A stretch of 64,000 nucleotides of DNA from Saccharopolyspora gloriosae (GCF_022828475.1 NZ_CP059557.1:6681470-6745469); one strand, 5' to 3'. Positions 16,943 to 26,494 are shown, counted from the first letter of the stretch. Notes: generated from the letters alone by a model not told the origin. Numbers and translations are program-made.

Positions 16943-18057
16943 AGCCCCGCCTCCGTCGCCGTGTCCGCCGCGATGGCAGGCGAGCAGGTCATGCCGCGGC
17001 CACCGGGGCCGGTGACCAGCCACACGCCGGGCGCCACTTCTTCGCGGTGCACGAGCCGCCCGCCGTCGAGGCACTGCGCGTAGACACCCGCCCACCTCCG
17101 CCGGATCTCGGGTGCGGGCCGCCCGAGCAGCTCCGCCACCCGTTCCCGCAGGTGCTCGTAGGGCTCCTCGGTCACGTCGAACGGGAACGGCTCCTCGTAG
17201 GCGTGCGTGTCGCCGATGGTGAGCCCGCCGTCGAGGCGCTGGACCATGAGCAGCTGCATCGCGTGCTCGGCGGCGACCGGGGACTGCGGCTCCGCTGCGG
17301 TCAGCTCGTCGAGCGCGGCGCCCCGGTAGGCCGGGTAGTAGCGGAGGCTGTCGCCGTCGGCGACGGACGTGGTCAGCGGCTCGTCCAGCGGCGCGGTCTG
17401 CATCATCTGCAACCGGACGCGGCGCACCGGCGGTTCCGGCGCCAGCTCGCGGATCGGGCCGCTGAGCACGGCTCCCGTGCAGAGCACGACCACGTCGGCG
17501 GTGTGCCGCTGCCCGTGGTCGTCGCGGACGGAACCCTCGGCGACCTCGACCACCTCCCTGCCCGGCAGCCACCGGTAGCGGCCGGTCGCCGCCAGGTGCG
17601 CGCGCAGCGCGGGCTGCGCGGTGCGCGGCTCGACGGCGGCGTCGCGCTCCGACCACAGCGCGCCGCGCATCTCGCCGCGCAGCGCCGGGTTGATCGACCG
17701 CGCCTTGCCGGGGGAGAGCAGCGTGGTGCCGCGCGCCGCCGCGTCCGGTCCGGCGGCGAACCGCTCGCCGACGGCCAGCTCGCCGTCCGTTCGGAGCACG
17801 GTGAGCGAACCGTTCGCGCGGAATCCGAGGCCCGGCACCGACTCGGCGATCCGCTCCCAGTGGTCTCGGGCGCGCTGCGCCGCTTCCACCTCCGGCCCGG
17901 CGGCCCGGCCGCTGACCCAGACGAGCCCGAAGTTGCGCACCGACGCGCCGCGCGCCTCCGGTTCCCGTTCGAGCTGGACCACTTCATGACCGCGTTCGAG
18001 GGCCTGCCAGGCGTGCATGGTCCCCAGCACGCCGCCGCCCACCACTATTACTCGCAC
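16939..18057 (-). CDS. FAD-dependent oxidoreductase of the phosphonate-cluster type (TIGR03364/HpnW-like)
   Basis: The 372-residue DAO-fold enzyme begins with the dinucleotide motif VVGGGVLGTMHAWQALERG and ends with the second FAD contact GPGGRGMTCSPAIAA. The DAO family includes glycine and sarcosine oxidases, so oxidative deamination or N-dealkylation of an aminophosphonate is the likely reaction, with the aldehyde passed to the PhnX-like hydrolase. It is the first gene of the six-gene operon, and its stop codon overlaps the next start. A GntR/HutC regulator lies 132 bp upstream on the same strand with an operator-like site between. Substrate is inferred from neighbours. Confidence 0.88.
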   Translation of the reverse strand: MRVIVVGGGVLGTMHAWQALERGHEVVQLEREPEARGASVRNFGLVWVSGRAAGPEVEAAQRARDHWERIAESVPGLGFRANGSLTVLRTDGELAVGERFAAGPDAAARGTTLLSPGKARSINPALRGEMRGALWSERDAAVEPRTAQPALRAHLAATGRYRWLPGREVVEVAEGSVRDDHGQRHTADVVVLCTGAVLSGPIRELAPEPPVRRVRLQMMQTAPLDEPLTTSVADGDSLRYYPAYRGAALDELTAAEPQSPVAAEHAMQLLMVQRLDGGLTIGDTHAYEEPFPFDVTEEPYEHLRERVAELLGRPAPEIRRRWAGVYAQCLDGGRLVHREEVAPGVWLVTGPGGRGMTCSPAIAADTATEAGL

Positions 18058-18132
18058 GGCGACGAGCCTGCGGTCCGGCGACCAATGCGCCGTGGACCGA
18101 TGGGGAACCCGCGGTGAACGAGCCCGAAATCT

Positions 18133-18144
18133 TGGACTAGATCA
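18133..18144. promoter_or_regulatory. HutC/GntR-type operator candidate before the phosphonate operon
   Basis: TGGACTAGATCA agrees at 8 of 12 positions with its own reverse complement and resembles the TGGTCTAGACCA-like sites of HutC-subfamily regulators such as PhnF. It lies 76 bp upstream of the FAD oxidoreductase start, between that gene and the GntR gene. Confidence 0.4.
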
Positions 18145-18189
18145 GTTACCTTTTTGTGACATTGGAGCTGCGGGCAGGAACTCGAACGA

Positions 18190-18960
18190 TCAGTCGGCCC
18201 GCAAGTGGGCTTCGAAGCTGAACCGGTCACCGCGGAACAGCGACCGCACCCGCTCGATCGGCAGCCCGTCGGCGCCCTGCGACACGCGGTGGATCAGCAT
18301 CATCGGCAACGAAGGGTTGGTACCGAGCAGCAGCGCCTCGCGCGGCGTGGACAGCACCGTCTCCACCCGCTCGCGGGCCTCCGCGAACACGACGCCGTAC
18401 CGCTCGCCGAGGAACGCGTACAACGAGCTGTCCGGCTCGAACTCCGCAGGCAGCCCGGGAAAGCGCGCCGCGGGCAGATAAGTCGACTTCAAACCGATCC
18501 GTTCCCCATCGGCCATCAGCACCCGCTCGATGTGCAGCACGTCGGCGCCCGCCTCGATGCGCAGGTCCGCGGCGAGTTCGGGATCAGCGGCGACGACCTC
18601 GGAGGTGACCAGCAGGCGACTCGGCCGCAGCCCCCTGCTGCGGACGCCTTCGGTGTAGCTGACCAGTGCCAGCGGCTGCACCAGCTTCGGCGGGGCGACC
18701 ACGCTCCGGCTGCCCTGCCTGCGCTGCAACCGGCCTTCCAGCACCAGCTCGCCCACGGCCTGCCGCAACGTCACGCGGGACACGCCGTAGCGCTCGGCCA
18801 GCTCGCGTTCAGGCGGGAGCGACGCGCCTTCGCCCAGCTCCTCCACGAGCGCGACCAGGCTCGCCTTCACCTCGTAGTAGCGCGGCACCCGGCCGTGCTC
18901 CGGGATACCGCCCCGCACCGGCTCGCCCGCTCGATGCGGCGGTCTCGACTCGTCGCGCAC
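18190..18960 (-). CDS. GntR-family regulator, HutC subfamily
   Basis: About 256 residues from the GTG chosen here. The N-terminal winged helix contains LPPERELAERYGVSRVTLRQ and LVLEGRLQRRQGSRSVV; the C-terminal UTRA effector domain follows from about residue 105 (FSFEAHLRAD at the end). Members next to phosphonate clusters respond to phosphonates or phosphate status. It precedes the phosphonate operon in the same direction, 132 bp away, and the operator candidate at 18133-18144 lies between them. The frame is open to 18993, and starts at 18891 (VPRYYEV) or 18993 are also possible; none has a clear ribosome binding site. Confidence 0.85.
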   Translation of the reverse strand: MRDESRPPHRAGEPVRGGIPEHGRVPRYYEVKASLVALVEELGEGASLPPERELAERYGVSRVTLRQAVGELVLEGRLQRRQGSRSVVAPPKLVQPLALVSYTEGVRSRGLRPSRLLVTSEVVAADPELAADLRIEAGADVLHIERVLMADGERIGLKSTYLPAARFPGLPAEFEPDSSLYAFLGERYGVVFAEARERVETVLSTPREALLLGTNPSLPMMLIHRVSQGADGLPIERVRSLFRGDRFSFEAHLRAD

Positions 18961-19015
18961 GCACGGCAGCCTAGAGACCTGGCGAATCCCCACCGCAGGT
19001 CGGCTCGGCGGGTGC

Positions 19016-19510
19016 TCAGAACATCCGGTTGAGCTGGGACAGCAGGCGGGAGAGGTCTTGGAGGTCCGTGGTGGACCAGTGGGCGAACTCGCCGTGCATG
19101 TGCTTGCGCCGCTGCTTGCGGACCTGGGCCAGCCGGGAGCGGCCGGAGGCGGACAGCTGGATGCGCCGCGCTCTGCCGTCGTCCGGGTCCGGTACCCGTT
19201 CCAGCAGGTCCAGCTCGACGAGGGTCGCGATCTGCCTGCTCACCGTGGACTTGTCCAGCCCGGTGCGGTCCGCGACGTCCATGCCGCGCAGCGATCCGGC
19301 GTCGTCGACCATCAGCAGCAGGCTGTAGGAGGCCGGGTCGAGGTCGGGATGCACCTGCGAGGCCACCGTCATCGAGAAGTTGCGGGCACGCCGGAACATC
19401 ATCACCAGCTCGCGTTCGACCGCTTCGGCCGCACCTCGCCGTTCCCGGTCTTCGGTCCTGCCGGAACCCGTCGCCGGACTGTCCGCCGGCGTCTCGATCC
19501 GCTCGATCAC
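19016..19510 (-). CDS. MarR-family transcriptional regulator
   Basis: A 164-residue winged-helix protein. Recognition region GMDVADRTGLDKSTVSRQIATLVELDLL and wing PDPDDGRARRIQLSASGRSRL are typical. The GTG at 19510 is preferred because GGAGAG lies 5 nt upstream; an ATG at 19537 is the alternative. The frame continues to 19816, but that part overlaps repeat copy D and translates to Arg-rich sequence. It is monocistronic, with the GntR gene 55 bp downstream, and the likely target is unknown. Confidence 0.82.
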   Translation of the reverse strand: MIERIETPADSPATGSGRTEDRERRGAAEAVERELVMMFRRARNFSMTVASQVHPDLDPASYSLLLMVDDAGSLRGMDVADRTGLDKSTVSRQIATLVELDLLERVPDPDDGRARRIQLSASGRSRLAQVRKQRRKHMHGEFAHWSTTDLQDLSRLLSQLNRMF

Positions 19511-19684
19511 GGCACTCTCCGCCCGCCGTCGGTGCATTGACGCATCGCTTCCGCGCGACACCAGTGTCCCGTTCGCCCAGTATCCCGTTCTCCAGGGGTG
19601 CACCCGCACCCTGGGGGCTCGCCGGAGCGTCCGCGTCCCGCCGGGCACCCGCAGATCCCGACGGAGCGATCTTGTAGTCGTTGT

Positions 19685-19828
19685 CTTGCCAGCGGCGAAG
19701 CCGATGAGCAGCGACCACCTCGGCACGAGGACCACCGGCGGGTTCTCGATGAGCCTCTCGCGAGAACGACTTTTCCCTCGGGGCGGAGCCACGAGATCTC
19801 GCGGCGAGAGGCTCACCGAGGTTCCGCT
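19685..19828. repeat. Intergenic covarying-hairpin element, copy D
   Basis: Core 19737-19828. The left arm (CTCGA-TGAGCCT-CTCGC, 19745-19761) pairs with the right arm (GCGAG-AGGCTCA-CCGAG, 19804-19820); the variable 7-mer is fully complementary. The apical hairpin is damaged: its left strand CTTTTCCCTC and GGGCGGAGCCAC remain but the GGGAAAAG partner is gone. The left module (AGCGGCGAAGCCGATGAGCA) matches copies C and F. The right edge lies 32 bp beyond the stop codon of the PPOX gene at 19861. Confidence 0.75.
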
Positions 19829-19860
19829 GCCCGGACACCCGCACCGGCCGGAAAAGGGGC

Positions 19861-20568
19861 TCAGGGAACGAAGTAATTGCCTGCTTTGCGTTTGGGGTCG
19901 TCTGTTCCCCAGCTGCGTTTGCGCAGTACCGGGACCATTCGCGGGATGTGCTTGCGGCAGTGGATGTAGGCCTCTTCCACCTCGACGACCACCCAGCGCT
20001 CAGGAGTGCGGCCGCGGTCGAACTCGACGGGCAGCTGCGGGTGCAGCTCGCGCAGCTCGGCGTCCTCCACGATCCGCGCACCGCCGTTGACGTGCAGACC
20101 GATCAGATCTTCGGCGAAGTCGACCATGAGCAGGCCGATGTGCGGGTTCTCGCTGATGTTGCCGAGGCTGGCGAACACGCCGTTGCCGCGGTACTCGGGA
20201 TAGGCGAGGTGGCGGTCGTCGAGGACCTCGATGAAACCGGGCGGACCGGCGCGGAGGCTGGAGTCGCATTCCCCGTGGCCGTCGGCGGTGGCCACGAAGG
20301 CCATCTCGATCCGGCCGATGAACTCGCGCATCCGGGCGTTGAGGTGGTCGAGGACCTGGTCGTCGTAGAAGCGCCGCGCGCGCTTCTCGGTTCCGTAGGC
20401 GGTCTGCAGCAGATGCTCGCCGTCGGATCCGGGCAGGTCGGCGGGGTCCCGCCGGTCGGCGTCCGGGCCGCGTCGGCCCGGTTCGCGCCGGAACGCTTCG
20501 TCCGCGCGGACTCCGGCGGACTCCGCGTCGGCCGGGCAGGCGGTGTGAGTTTCGGGGCGCACGCGCAC
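19861..20568 (-). CDS. Pyridoxamine 5'-phosphate oxidase-like flavin-binding protein
   Basis: The 235-residue protein has the split-barrel flavin fold: IEMAFVATADGHGECDSSLRA opens the barrel (about residue 88) and HIGLLMVDFAEDLIGLHVNG follows. Proteins of this type bind FMN or F420 and reduce varied substrates; true PdxH motifs are absent. The first 60 residues are charged and low in information, so a shorter start is possible. It is divergent from the flavohemoprotein gene across a 222-bp promoter region. That pairing hints at a redox or nitrosative-stress role, which is inference only. Confidence 0.75.
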   Translation of the reverse strand: MRVRPETHTACPADAESAGVRADEAFRREPGRRGPDADRRDPADLPGSDGEHLLQTAYGTEKRARRFYDDQVLDHLNARMREFIGRIEMAFVATADGHGECDSSLRAGPPGFIEVLDDRHLAYPEYRGNGVFASLGNISENPHIGLLMVDFAEDLIGLHVNGGARIVEDAELRELHPQLPVEFDRGRTPERWVVVEVEEAYIHCRKHIPRMVPVLRKRSWGTDDPKRKAGNYFVP

Positions 20569-20790
20569 ACAGTGTCATGCGCGCGACAAAATCCACACCA
20601 TCAGCCGCAGGTTTCCCCGCTACATATCGAGGACGCCGACGGGGAGTAGTCGAAACGCCCGCAAACGTGTCATCAATAGTGTGAGGAGGCGACAAGGCGT
20701 TATGGTCCTGCACGTCGGGGGACATCGAACGCCAGCAGCAGTGTGCACCTATCGGATGCCACCCGAGTCCGTGGAGACCACGACCGAACC

Positions 20791-21957
20791 ATGTCAGCGA
20801 ACGCCGTACTGAGCCCAGGGCCTCGCCCGAACCGGCCGACACCGGAACGCGCGAGCCAGATGGTCCACTTGATCCGGGAGAGCTGGACCGGCGTCGAGGC
20901 ACGCACCGACGAGGTGGCCAGGTTCTTCTACGCGATGCTGTTCAGCATCGCCCCCCGCACCCGCGAGCTGTTCGCCGCCAACATGGAATCCCAGCGCGAC
21001 CGGCTGATGCGGGCGCTGGTGCACATCATCCAGATGATCGACCGGCCCGACGACCTGCTGCCGTTCCTGCACCAGCTCGGCCGGGACCACCGCAAGTTCG
21101 GCGTGGTCTCCGAGCACTACGAGGCGGTCGGCACCGCACTGCTCGCCGCGATCAAGAAGCACTCCGGCACCGACTGGACCCAGCAGGTGGAACGCGCCTG
21201 GGCTGAGGCGTACACGGTGCTGGCCACCGCGATGATCAGCGCGGCGAACGAGGACAACGGTCCCGCCTGGTACGACGGCGAGGTCATCGGCCACACCCGG
21301 CTGACCCGCGATCTCGCGGTGATCCGGGTGCAGACCGACCACCCGGTTCCCTACCACCCGGGCCAGTACGTCAGCGTCGAAGTGCCGCAGCGCCCACGAC
21401 TGTGGCGCTACCTGACTCCCGCGAACCAGCCCGGCGAGGACGGCGTTCTGGAGTTCCACGTTCGCACCGTGGACGGCGGCTGGGTCAGCCGCGCCCTGGT
21501 CGGGCACGCCCAGCGCGGTGATCGGTGGCGGATCGGTTCGCCGATGGGTCAGCTGCACGTCGACCGCGAATTCGAACGGGACGTGCTGATGGTCGCGGGC
21601 GGCACCGGTCTCGCCCCGATGCGGTCGATCGTCGAAGACTTGGCCCAGTACGGCCAGAACCCGCGGGTCCGCCTGTACTACGGGGGCTACGCGCCCGAAG
21701 ACCTCTACGACCTGGCGAATCTGCAGCGGGTGGCGATGACCAACCCGTGGTTCACGGTGACCCCGGTGCTGGAGGAACCGGCGGGGACCGGCGCCGAACA
21801 GGGCACGCTGGCCGAAGCGGTGGCACGTCACGACTGGTCCCAGCACGAAGTGCTCATCGCGGGATCACCGGCGATGGTCCGAGCCACCGTGTCGAAACTC
21901 CTGGTCACCGGAGTGCCGCTGGACCAGATCCACTACGACCCGTTCGCCCTGGACTGA
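20791..21957 (+). CDS. Flavohemoprotein-like protein (globin plus FAD/NAD reductase)
   Basis: The 388 residues join a globin domain (about 15-150) to a ferredoxin-reductase-type FAD/NAD module. In the globin, FFYAMLF carries the B10-type tyrosine and LGRDHRKFGVVSEHYEAVG the proximal histidine. The reductase has the FAD motif LWRYLTPANQP and the NAD motif MVAGGTGLAPMRSIVEDL. The canonical flavin motif RxYS is altered (RYLTP), as in a subset of actinobacterial members. The classic activity is NO dioxygenation. I use the ATG at 20791; the upstream GTG frame from 20743 adds 16 unlikely residues. It may belong to the variant subclass whose role is lactate oxidation rather than NO removal. Confidence 0.88.
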   Translation: MSANAVLSPGPRPNRPTPERASQMVHLIRESWTGVEARTDEVARFFYAMLFSIAPRTRELFAANMESQRDRLMRALVHIIQMIDRPDDLLPFLHQLGRDHRKFGVVSEHYEAVGTALLAAIKKHSGTDWTQQVERAWAEAYTVLATAMISAANEDNGPAWYDGEVIGHTRLTRDLAVIRVQTDHPVPYHPGQYVSVEVPQRPRLWRYLTPANQPGEDGVLEFHVRTVDGGWVSRALVGHAQRGDRWRIGSPMGQLHVDREFERDVLMVAGGTGLAPMRSIVEDLAQYGQNPRVRLYYGGYAPEDLYDLANLQRVAMTNPWFTVTPVLEEPAGTGAEQGTLAEAVARHDWSQHEVLIAGSPAMVRATVSKLLVTGVPLDQIHYDPFALD

Positions 21958-21987
21958 CTCGTCCCGCGGGGCTCGGGGACACCGAGC

Positions 21988-22452
21988 TCAGCGGCGACGG
22001 GAGTCCGGCTTCCAGACGACCAAGGCGGTTTCCTGCTGCACGGGGACGAGGTCTCGGCGGTAGGAAGCGTGCACTTGAGCCGCGGTCTGCTCGACGGACG
22101 CGTAGGCGGCGGTGAGTTCGTCCATCAGGCCCTGCACCTTGTCGCGCAGCGCGTCGACCTCGTTCTCCAGCTCGATGATGCGCTTCACCCCGGCGAGGTT
22201 GACGCCTTCCTCCTGCGAGAGTCGCTGCACTTCGCGCAGCAGCGCGATGTCCCGCGCCGAGTAGCGCCGTCCGCCCGCCGGGGTGCGCCCCGGCGAGACC
22301 AGGCCGAGCCGGTCGTAACTGCGCAGCGTCTGGGCGTGCAACCCGGAGAGCTCCGCGGCCACTGAGATCACGAACACCGGCGTGTCCTCATTGGCCCCTG
22401 GTGGGAAACCGATCGTCACGTTCAGCCGAGCGCCGCGTGGACCGTTACCCAT
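21988..22452 (-). CDS. hspR: Heat-shock repressor HspR (MerR-type)
   Basis: The 154-residue protein has a MerR-like DNA-binding domain (ISVAAELSGLHAQTLRSYDRLGLV, then TPAGGRRYSARDIALL) and a coiled-coil dimerisation helix (residues 80-115). It represses dnaK-operon and clpB promoters through HAIR sites, with DnaK as co-repressor, by established knowledge of Streptomyces HspR. It is the last gene of dnaK-grpE-dnaJ-hspR; the ATG lies 2 nt after the dnaJ stop and is preceded by GGGAGG. HAIR sites are visible upstream of dnaK (two) and clpB (one). The N terminus carries a 25-residue extension before the helix-turn-helix. Confidence 0.95.
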   Translation of the reverse strand: MGNGPRGARLNVTIGFPPGANEDTPVFVISVAAELSGLHAQTLRSYDRLGLVSPGRTPAGGRRYSARDIALLREVQRLSQEEGVNLAGVKRIIELENEVDALRDKVQGLMDELTAAYASVEQTAAQVHASYRRDLVPVQQETALVVWKPDSRRR

Positions 22453-22454
22453 GC

Positions 22455-23663
22455 CTACCTCCCGAGCAGCTCGTCCCACTCCGCACGCGGATCGTGCTCC
22501 GCCGTGGCCTCCGCATAGGACCGCAACGCCTCCGCGGCTGAATCGTCCAAAGTGGATGGCACGACGACCTGCAGGGTGACCAGCAGGTCACCGCTGCCGC
22601 CGGATTTCCGGCCGACACCTTTGCCGCGCACCCGCAGCGTCCGCCCGCTGGCGGTACCGGGCTGCACCTTCAGCGAGACCTTCCCGTCGAGGGTCGGCAC
22701 AGTCAAAGTAGTGCCCAGCGCCAACTCGGGGAAGGTCACCGGAACCGTCACCGTCAGATCATCACCGGATCGTCCGAACACCCGGTGCGCGTTGACGTGC
22801 ACGACCACAAAAAGGTCGCCGCCCGCCGCGCCGTTGCGCCCCGGCTCGCCCTGACCGGCCAGCCGGATCCGCTGGCCGTCGTTGACGCCTGCCGGGATGC
22901 GCACGGTCAACGTGCGAGATCGAGTGGCGACGCCCTCGCCCCGGCAGTCCGGGCAGGGGTCGTCGATGATCTGCCCTTTGCCGCGGCAGTCCGGGCAGGG
23001 CTCGCTGAACGCGAACGCCCCCTGGTTGCGGGTCACCAGCCCCGCGCCGGAACACGTGCTGCACGTGCGCGGCCGGGTACCGGCCTTCGCACCCGAGCCG
23101 TGACAGGTCAGGCAGGTGGCCGGGCTGGACAGCCGCAATGGGACCGTCGCGCCGCGCACCGCCTCGGCGAAGTCGATTCGGACCTCGGTCTCGACGTCCG
23201 CACCTCGCTGCGGCCTGCTCGCGGTGGAACCGCCACGGTGCCTGCCCGCGCCGCCACCGCCGAACAGCCCGCCGAACAGGTCGCCGATCCCGCCGGTGCC
23301 CGCTCCGGCCCCACCGGGCCGAGCGCCGCTGCCGAACAGGTCGCCCAGGTCGAAACCGCCGGCGCCACCGGCGCCCGCTCCGGAACCGAAGCCCCCGAAA
23401 CCACCTTGATTACCGCCGAAGCCGCTGCCGAACAGGCGGCGAGCCTCGTCGTACTGCTTGCGCTTCTCCGGGTCGGAGAGCACCCCGTACGCCTCGGAGA
23501 CGGCTTTGAACTTCGATTCGGCCTTGCTGTTGCCGGGGTTGGCGTCGGGGTGGTTCTCCCGCGCCAGCTTCCGGTAGGCCTTTTTGATCTCGTCGGTCGT
23601 CGCGTCGGACGAAACGCCCAGCTCGCCGTAGAAGTCCTTGTCGAGCCATTCCCTGGCACTCAC
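22455..23663 (-). CDS. dnaJ: Chaperone protein DnaJ (type I Hsp40)
   Basis: DnaJ stimulates DnaK ATPase and presents clients. Of 402 residues, 1-75 form the J domain with the HPD motif (ENHPDANPG), about 80-150 a long Gly/Phe-rich linker, and about 165-230 the zinc domain with four CxxCxGxG motifs ([32 protein letters not shown]). The C-terminal substrate domains end in EWDELLGR. The GTG start is preceded by AAGGAGG. A 12-bp hairpin in the grpE-dnaJ gap may lower its expression relative to dnaK. hspR follows after 2 nt. Confidence 0.96.
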   Translation of the reverse strand: MSAREWLDKDFYGELGVSSDATTDEIKKAYRKLARENHPDANPGNSKAESKFKAVSEAYGVLSDPEKRKQYDEARRLFGSGFGGNQGGFGGFGSGAGAGGAGGFDLGDLFGSGARPGGAGAGTGGIGDLFGGLFGGGGAGRHRGGSTASRPQRGADVETEVRIDFAEAVRGATVPLRLSSPATCLTCHGSGAKAGTRPRTCSTCSGAGLVTRNQGAFAFSEPCPDCRGKGQIIDDPCPDCRGEGVATRSRTLTVRIPAGVNDGQRIRLAGQGEPGRNGAAGGDLFVVVHVNAHRVFGRSGDDLTVTVPVTFPELALGTTLTVPTLDGKVSLKVQPGTASGRTLRVRGKGVGRKSGGSGDLLVTLQVVVPSTLDDSAAEALRSYAEATAEHDPRAEWDELLGR

Positions 23664-23760
23664 CGGGCGCCCCTCCTTTCGCTTCGCTGTCGTGCCGCAC
23701 CGGCCTGCGGTGCGGGTGCGGACCCGACCCCGCCCGGCGCGAATGGCCAGGCGAGGCCAC

Positions 23761-23800
23761 GCGGAACGCGACCTCCCGTGTTGGTGACGTCGCGTTCCGC
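23761..23800 (-). terminator. Intercistronic hairpin between grpE and dnaJ
   Basis: GCGGAACGCGAC (23761-23772) and GTCGCGTTCCGC (23789-23800) form a perfect 12-bp stem with a 16-nt loop. It begins 18 bp after the grpE stop codon, within the dnaK operon. It could act as a partial terminator or an RNA-stability element. Confidence 0.6.
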
Positions 23801-23817
23801 CGAGCGGGGTCGTGGTC

Positions 23818-24540
23818 TCACTGTGCCGTGTCCTCGCCGGTCTCGGCACCGCTCTCCGGTGGTGCCGCGGCCGCCGGCTCGTGGTCGGTGACGGCGACCA
23901 TCGCCGGCCGCAGCACCCGGTCACCGAACCGGTAGCCGCGACGCAGGACGGTCGTGACGGTCGGCCCCGACACCTCGGGAGAGGTGTCGTGCTGCACCGC
24001 CTCGTGCACCGACGGGTCGAACTCGTCGCCTTCCGTGCCGAACGGCTCCAGGCCCGCGTTGGTCAGCGAACCCGTCAGCTTGTCGGCCACCGCCTTGAAC
24101 GCACCGGTGAGGTCGCCGTGCGACTCGGCCCGTTCCAGGTCGTCGAGCACGGTGAGCAGGTCACCGGCGACCGACGCCTTCGCGGCGTTGACCACCGACT
24201 CCCGGTCGCGCTCGACGCGCCTGCGGTAGTTGGCGTACTCGGCCGTGACCCGCTTGAGGTCCTCGGTGAGTTCGTCGACCTGCTTCTGCAGGCCGGCGTC
24301 CGCGCCGTCGACCTCGGGCTCCTCGGGTGCGCCCTCGACGGACGTGCCTTCGGCGACCTTGGCCAGTTCCTCGTCCAGCGTGCCGGACATGCTCTCTGCC
24401 ACCTGCCCCTGCTCGGTGGCGGCCCGGGGTTCACCGGTCTGCGGATCGATCCGCCTGCGGTCCCGGACCACCACCGGCTCCTGCTCGCCGTCCTGCGGCG
24501 GCTGCTGCCGGTCGGAGTTGCCTGAGCTCTCGGAGGTCAC
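23818..24540 (-). CDS. grpE: Nucleotide exchange factor GrpE
   Basis: GrpE releases ADP from DnaK. The 240-residue protein has an acidic disordered N terminus, a long coiled coil (about 80-130, [26 protein letters not shown]), and the beta wing with the family signature [12 protein letters not shown] and [20 protein letters not shown]. An acidic Ala/Pro/Glu tail closes the protein. The GTG start overlaps the dnaK stop by 4 nt, so translation is coupled. dnaJ follows after a 154-bp gap with a hairpin. Confidence 0.95.
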   Translation of the reverse strand: MTSESSGNSDRQQPPQDGEQEPVVVRDRRRIDPQTGEPRAATEQGQVAESMSGTLDEELAKVAEGTSVEGAPEEPEVDGADAGLQKQVDELTEDLKRVTAEYANYRRRVERDRESVVNAAKASVAGDLLTVLDDLERAESHGDLTGAFKAVADKLTGSLTNAGLEPFGTEGDEFDPSVHEAVQHDTSPEVSGPTVTTVLRRGYRFGDRVLRPAMVAVTDHEPAAAAPPESGAETGEDTAQ

Positions 24541-26426
24541 TTCTTCTTCTTTTCGTCCTCGTCGTCCACGATCTCGGCGTCCACCACGTCGTCGGCGCCA
24601 CCGCTGGTCGCGCTCGCACCGGCCGCTCCGGTGGCACCGGCCGCTCCGGCGTCGCCTTCGGCTCCGGCCGCGTCCGCGGCCGCACCGGCGTCGGCGTAGA
24701 GGGCCTGGCCCAGCGCCTGGGACTCGGTGGCGAGCTTCTCCACCGCGGCCTTGATCGCGGCGACGTCCTCGCCCTTGAGCGCTTCGTTGACCTCGTCGAC
24801 GGCCGACTTGACCTTGGTCTTGGTCTCCTCGGGCAGCTGCTCGTCGTTGTCGGTGAGCACCTTCTGCGTCTGGTAGACGAGGGTCTCCGCCTGGTTGCGG
24901 GCCTCGGCCTCTTCACGACGCTGCTTGTCCTCGTCGGCGTGCGCCTCGGCGTCGGAGACCATCCGGTCGATGTCCTCCTTCGGCAGCGCGGAGCCGCCGG
25001 TGATGGTCATCGACTGTTCCTTGCCGGTGCCGAGGTCCTTGGCATTGACGTGCACGATGCCGTTGGCGTCGATGTCGAAGGACACCTCGATCTGCGGCAC
25101 GCCACGCGGCGACGGCGGCAGCCCGGTGAGCTCGAACATGCCGAGCTTCTTGTTGTGCGCCGCGATCTCGCGCTCGCCCTGGAAGACCTGGATCTGCACG
25201 GACGGCTGGTTGTCGTCAGCGGTCGTGAAGGTCTCGGAACGCTTCGTGGGGATCGTGGTGTTGCGCTCGATCAGCTTGGTCATGATGCCGCCCTTGGTCT
25301 CGATGCCCAGGGACAGCGGAGTGACGTCCAGCAGCAGGACGTCCTTGACCTCACCGCGCAGCACACCGGCCTGCAGGGCGGCGCCGACGGCGACGACCTC
25401 GTCCGGGTTCACGCCCTTGTTCGGCTCCCGGCCGTCGGTGAGCTCCTTGACCAGGTCGGTGACGGCGGGCATCCGGGTGGAGCCGCCGACGAGCACCACG
25501 TGGTCGACGTCGGCGATCTTCACGCCCGCGTCGCGCACCACGGCCTCGAACGGTTTGCGGGTGCGCTCCAGCAGGTCGGAGGTGATGCGCTGGAACTCCG
25601 CACGGGACAGCGTCTCGTCGAGGAACATCGGGTTCTTCTCGGAGTCCACCGTGATGTACGGCAGGTTGATGTTGGCCGTGGAGGAGCTGGAGAGCTCGAT
25701 CTTGGCCTTCTCCGCGGCTTCCTTGATCCGCTGCAAGGCCATCTTGTCCTTGGTCAGATCAATGCCGTTGGAGTTCTTGAACTTGTCGACCAGCCAGTCG
25801 ACGATGCGCTCGTCCCAGTCGTCACCACCGAGGTGGTTGTCACCACTGGTGGCGCGGACCTCGACGACGCCTTCGCCGATCTCCAGCAGGGACACGTCGA
25901 ACGTGCCGCCACCGAGGTCGAAGACCAGGATCGTCTGTTCCTTCTCGCCCTTGTCCAAGCCGTAGGCCAGCGCGGCGGCGGTCGGCTCGTTGACGATGCG
26001 CAGCACGTTGAGCCCGGCGATCTGGCCGGCCTCCTTGGTGGCCTGCCGCTGGGCGTCCTCGAAGTAGGCCGGGACGGTGATCACCGCGTCGGTGACGTCG
26101 TCACCCAAGTAGGACTCGGCGTCGCGCTTGAGCTTCATCAGCACTCGCGCGCTGATCTCCTGCGGCGTGTACGCCTTGTCGTCGATCTCCGTCTTCCAGT
26201 CGGTGCCCATGTGGCGCTTGACCGACCGGATGGTGCGGTCGACGTTCGTCACCGCCTGGTTCTTCGCCGGCTGCCCGGTGAGGATCTCGCCGTTCTTCGC
26301 GAAGGCGACGATGGACGGCGTCGTCCGCGAGCCCTCGGAGTTGGCGATGACCGTCGATTCACCGCCTTCGAGGACGGAAACGACGGAGTTGGTCGTCCCC
26401 AGGTCGATACCGACCGCTCGCGACAT
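24537..26426 (-). CDS. dnaK: Molecular chaperone DnaK (Hsp70)
   Basis: The 629-residue protein shows all Hsp70 landmarks. The ATPase domain covers 1-380 ([35 protein letters not shown]-type phosphate loop, [12 protein letters not shown]). The substrate domain starts with [17 protein letters not shown], and a helical lid and an Ala/Gly-rich tail follow, ending EDEKKKK. It is the first gene of the operon. Upstream lie two HAIR repeats (26474-26494 and 26529-26549), so HspR represses it until heat or misfolded protein titrates DnaK. A strong GGAGGAACC ribosome binding site precedes the ATG. Confidence 0.98.
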   Translation of the reverse strand: MSRAVGIDLGTTNSVVSVLEGGESTVIANSEGSRTTPSIVAFAKNGEILTGQPAKNQAVTNVDRTIRSVKRHMGTDWKTEIDDKAYTPQEISARVLMKLKRDAESYLGDDVTDAVITVPAYFEDAQRQATKEAGQIAGLNVLRIVNEPTAAALAYGLDKGEKEQTILVFDLGGGTFDVSLLEIGEGVVEVRATSGDNHLGGDDWDERIVDWLVDKFKNSNGIDLTKDKMALQRIKEAAEKAKIELSSSSTANINLPYITVDSEKNPMFLDETLSRAEFQRITSDLLERTRKPFEAVVRDAGVKIADVDHVVLVGGSTRMPAVTDLVKELTDGREPNKGVNPDEVVAVGAALQAGVLRGEVKDVLLLDVTPLSLGIETKGGIMTKLIERNTTIPTKRSETFTTADDNQPSVQIQVFQGEREIAAHNKKLGMFELTGLPPSPRGVPQIEVSFDIDANGIVHVNAKDLGTGKEQSMTITGGSALPKEDIDRMVSDAEAHADEDKQRREEAEARNQAETLVYQTQKVLTDNDEQLPEETKTKVKSAVDEVNEALKGEDVAAIKAAVEKLATESQALGQALYADAGAAADAAGAEGDAGAAGATGAAGASATSGGADDVVDAEIVDDEDEKKKK

Positions 26427-26473
26427 GGATGGTTCCTCCTGCTCTTGCTCATGCGCCCAGGACCGGATAGTCC

Positions 26474-26494
26474 GTTGAGCCTTGCCGACTCAAG
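26474..26494. promoter_or_regulatory. HAIR operator 1 of the dnaK operon
   Basis: GTTGAGC-N7-ACTCAAG is identical in both half-sites to the clpB HAIR at 5893-5913. It lies 48 bp upstream of the dnaK start. Confidence 0.88.
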
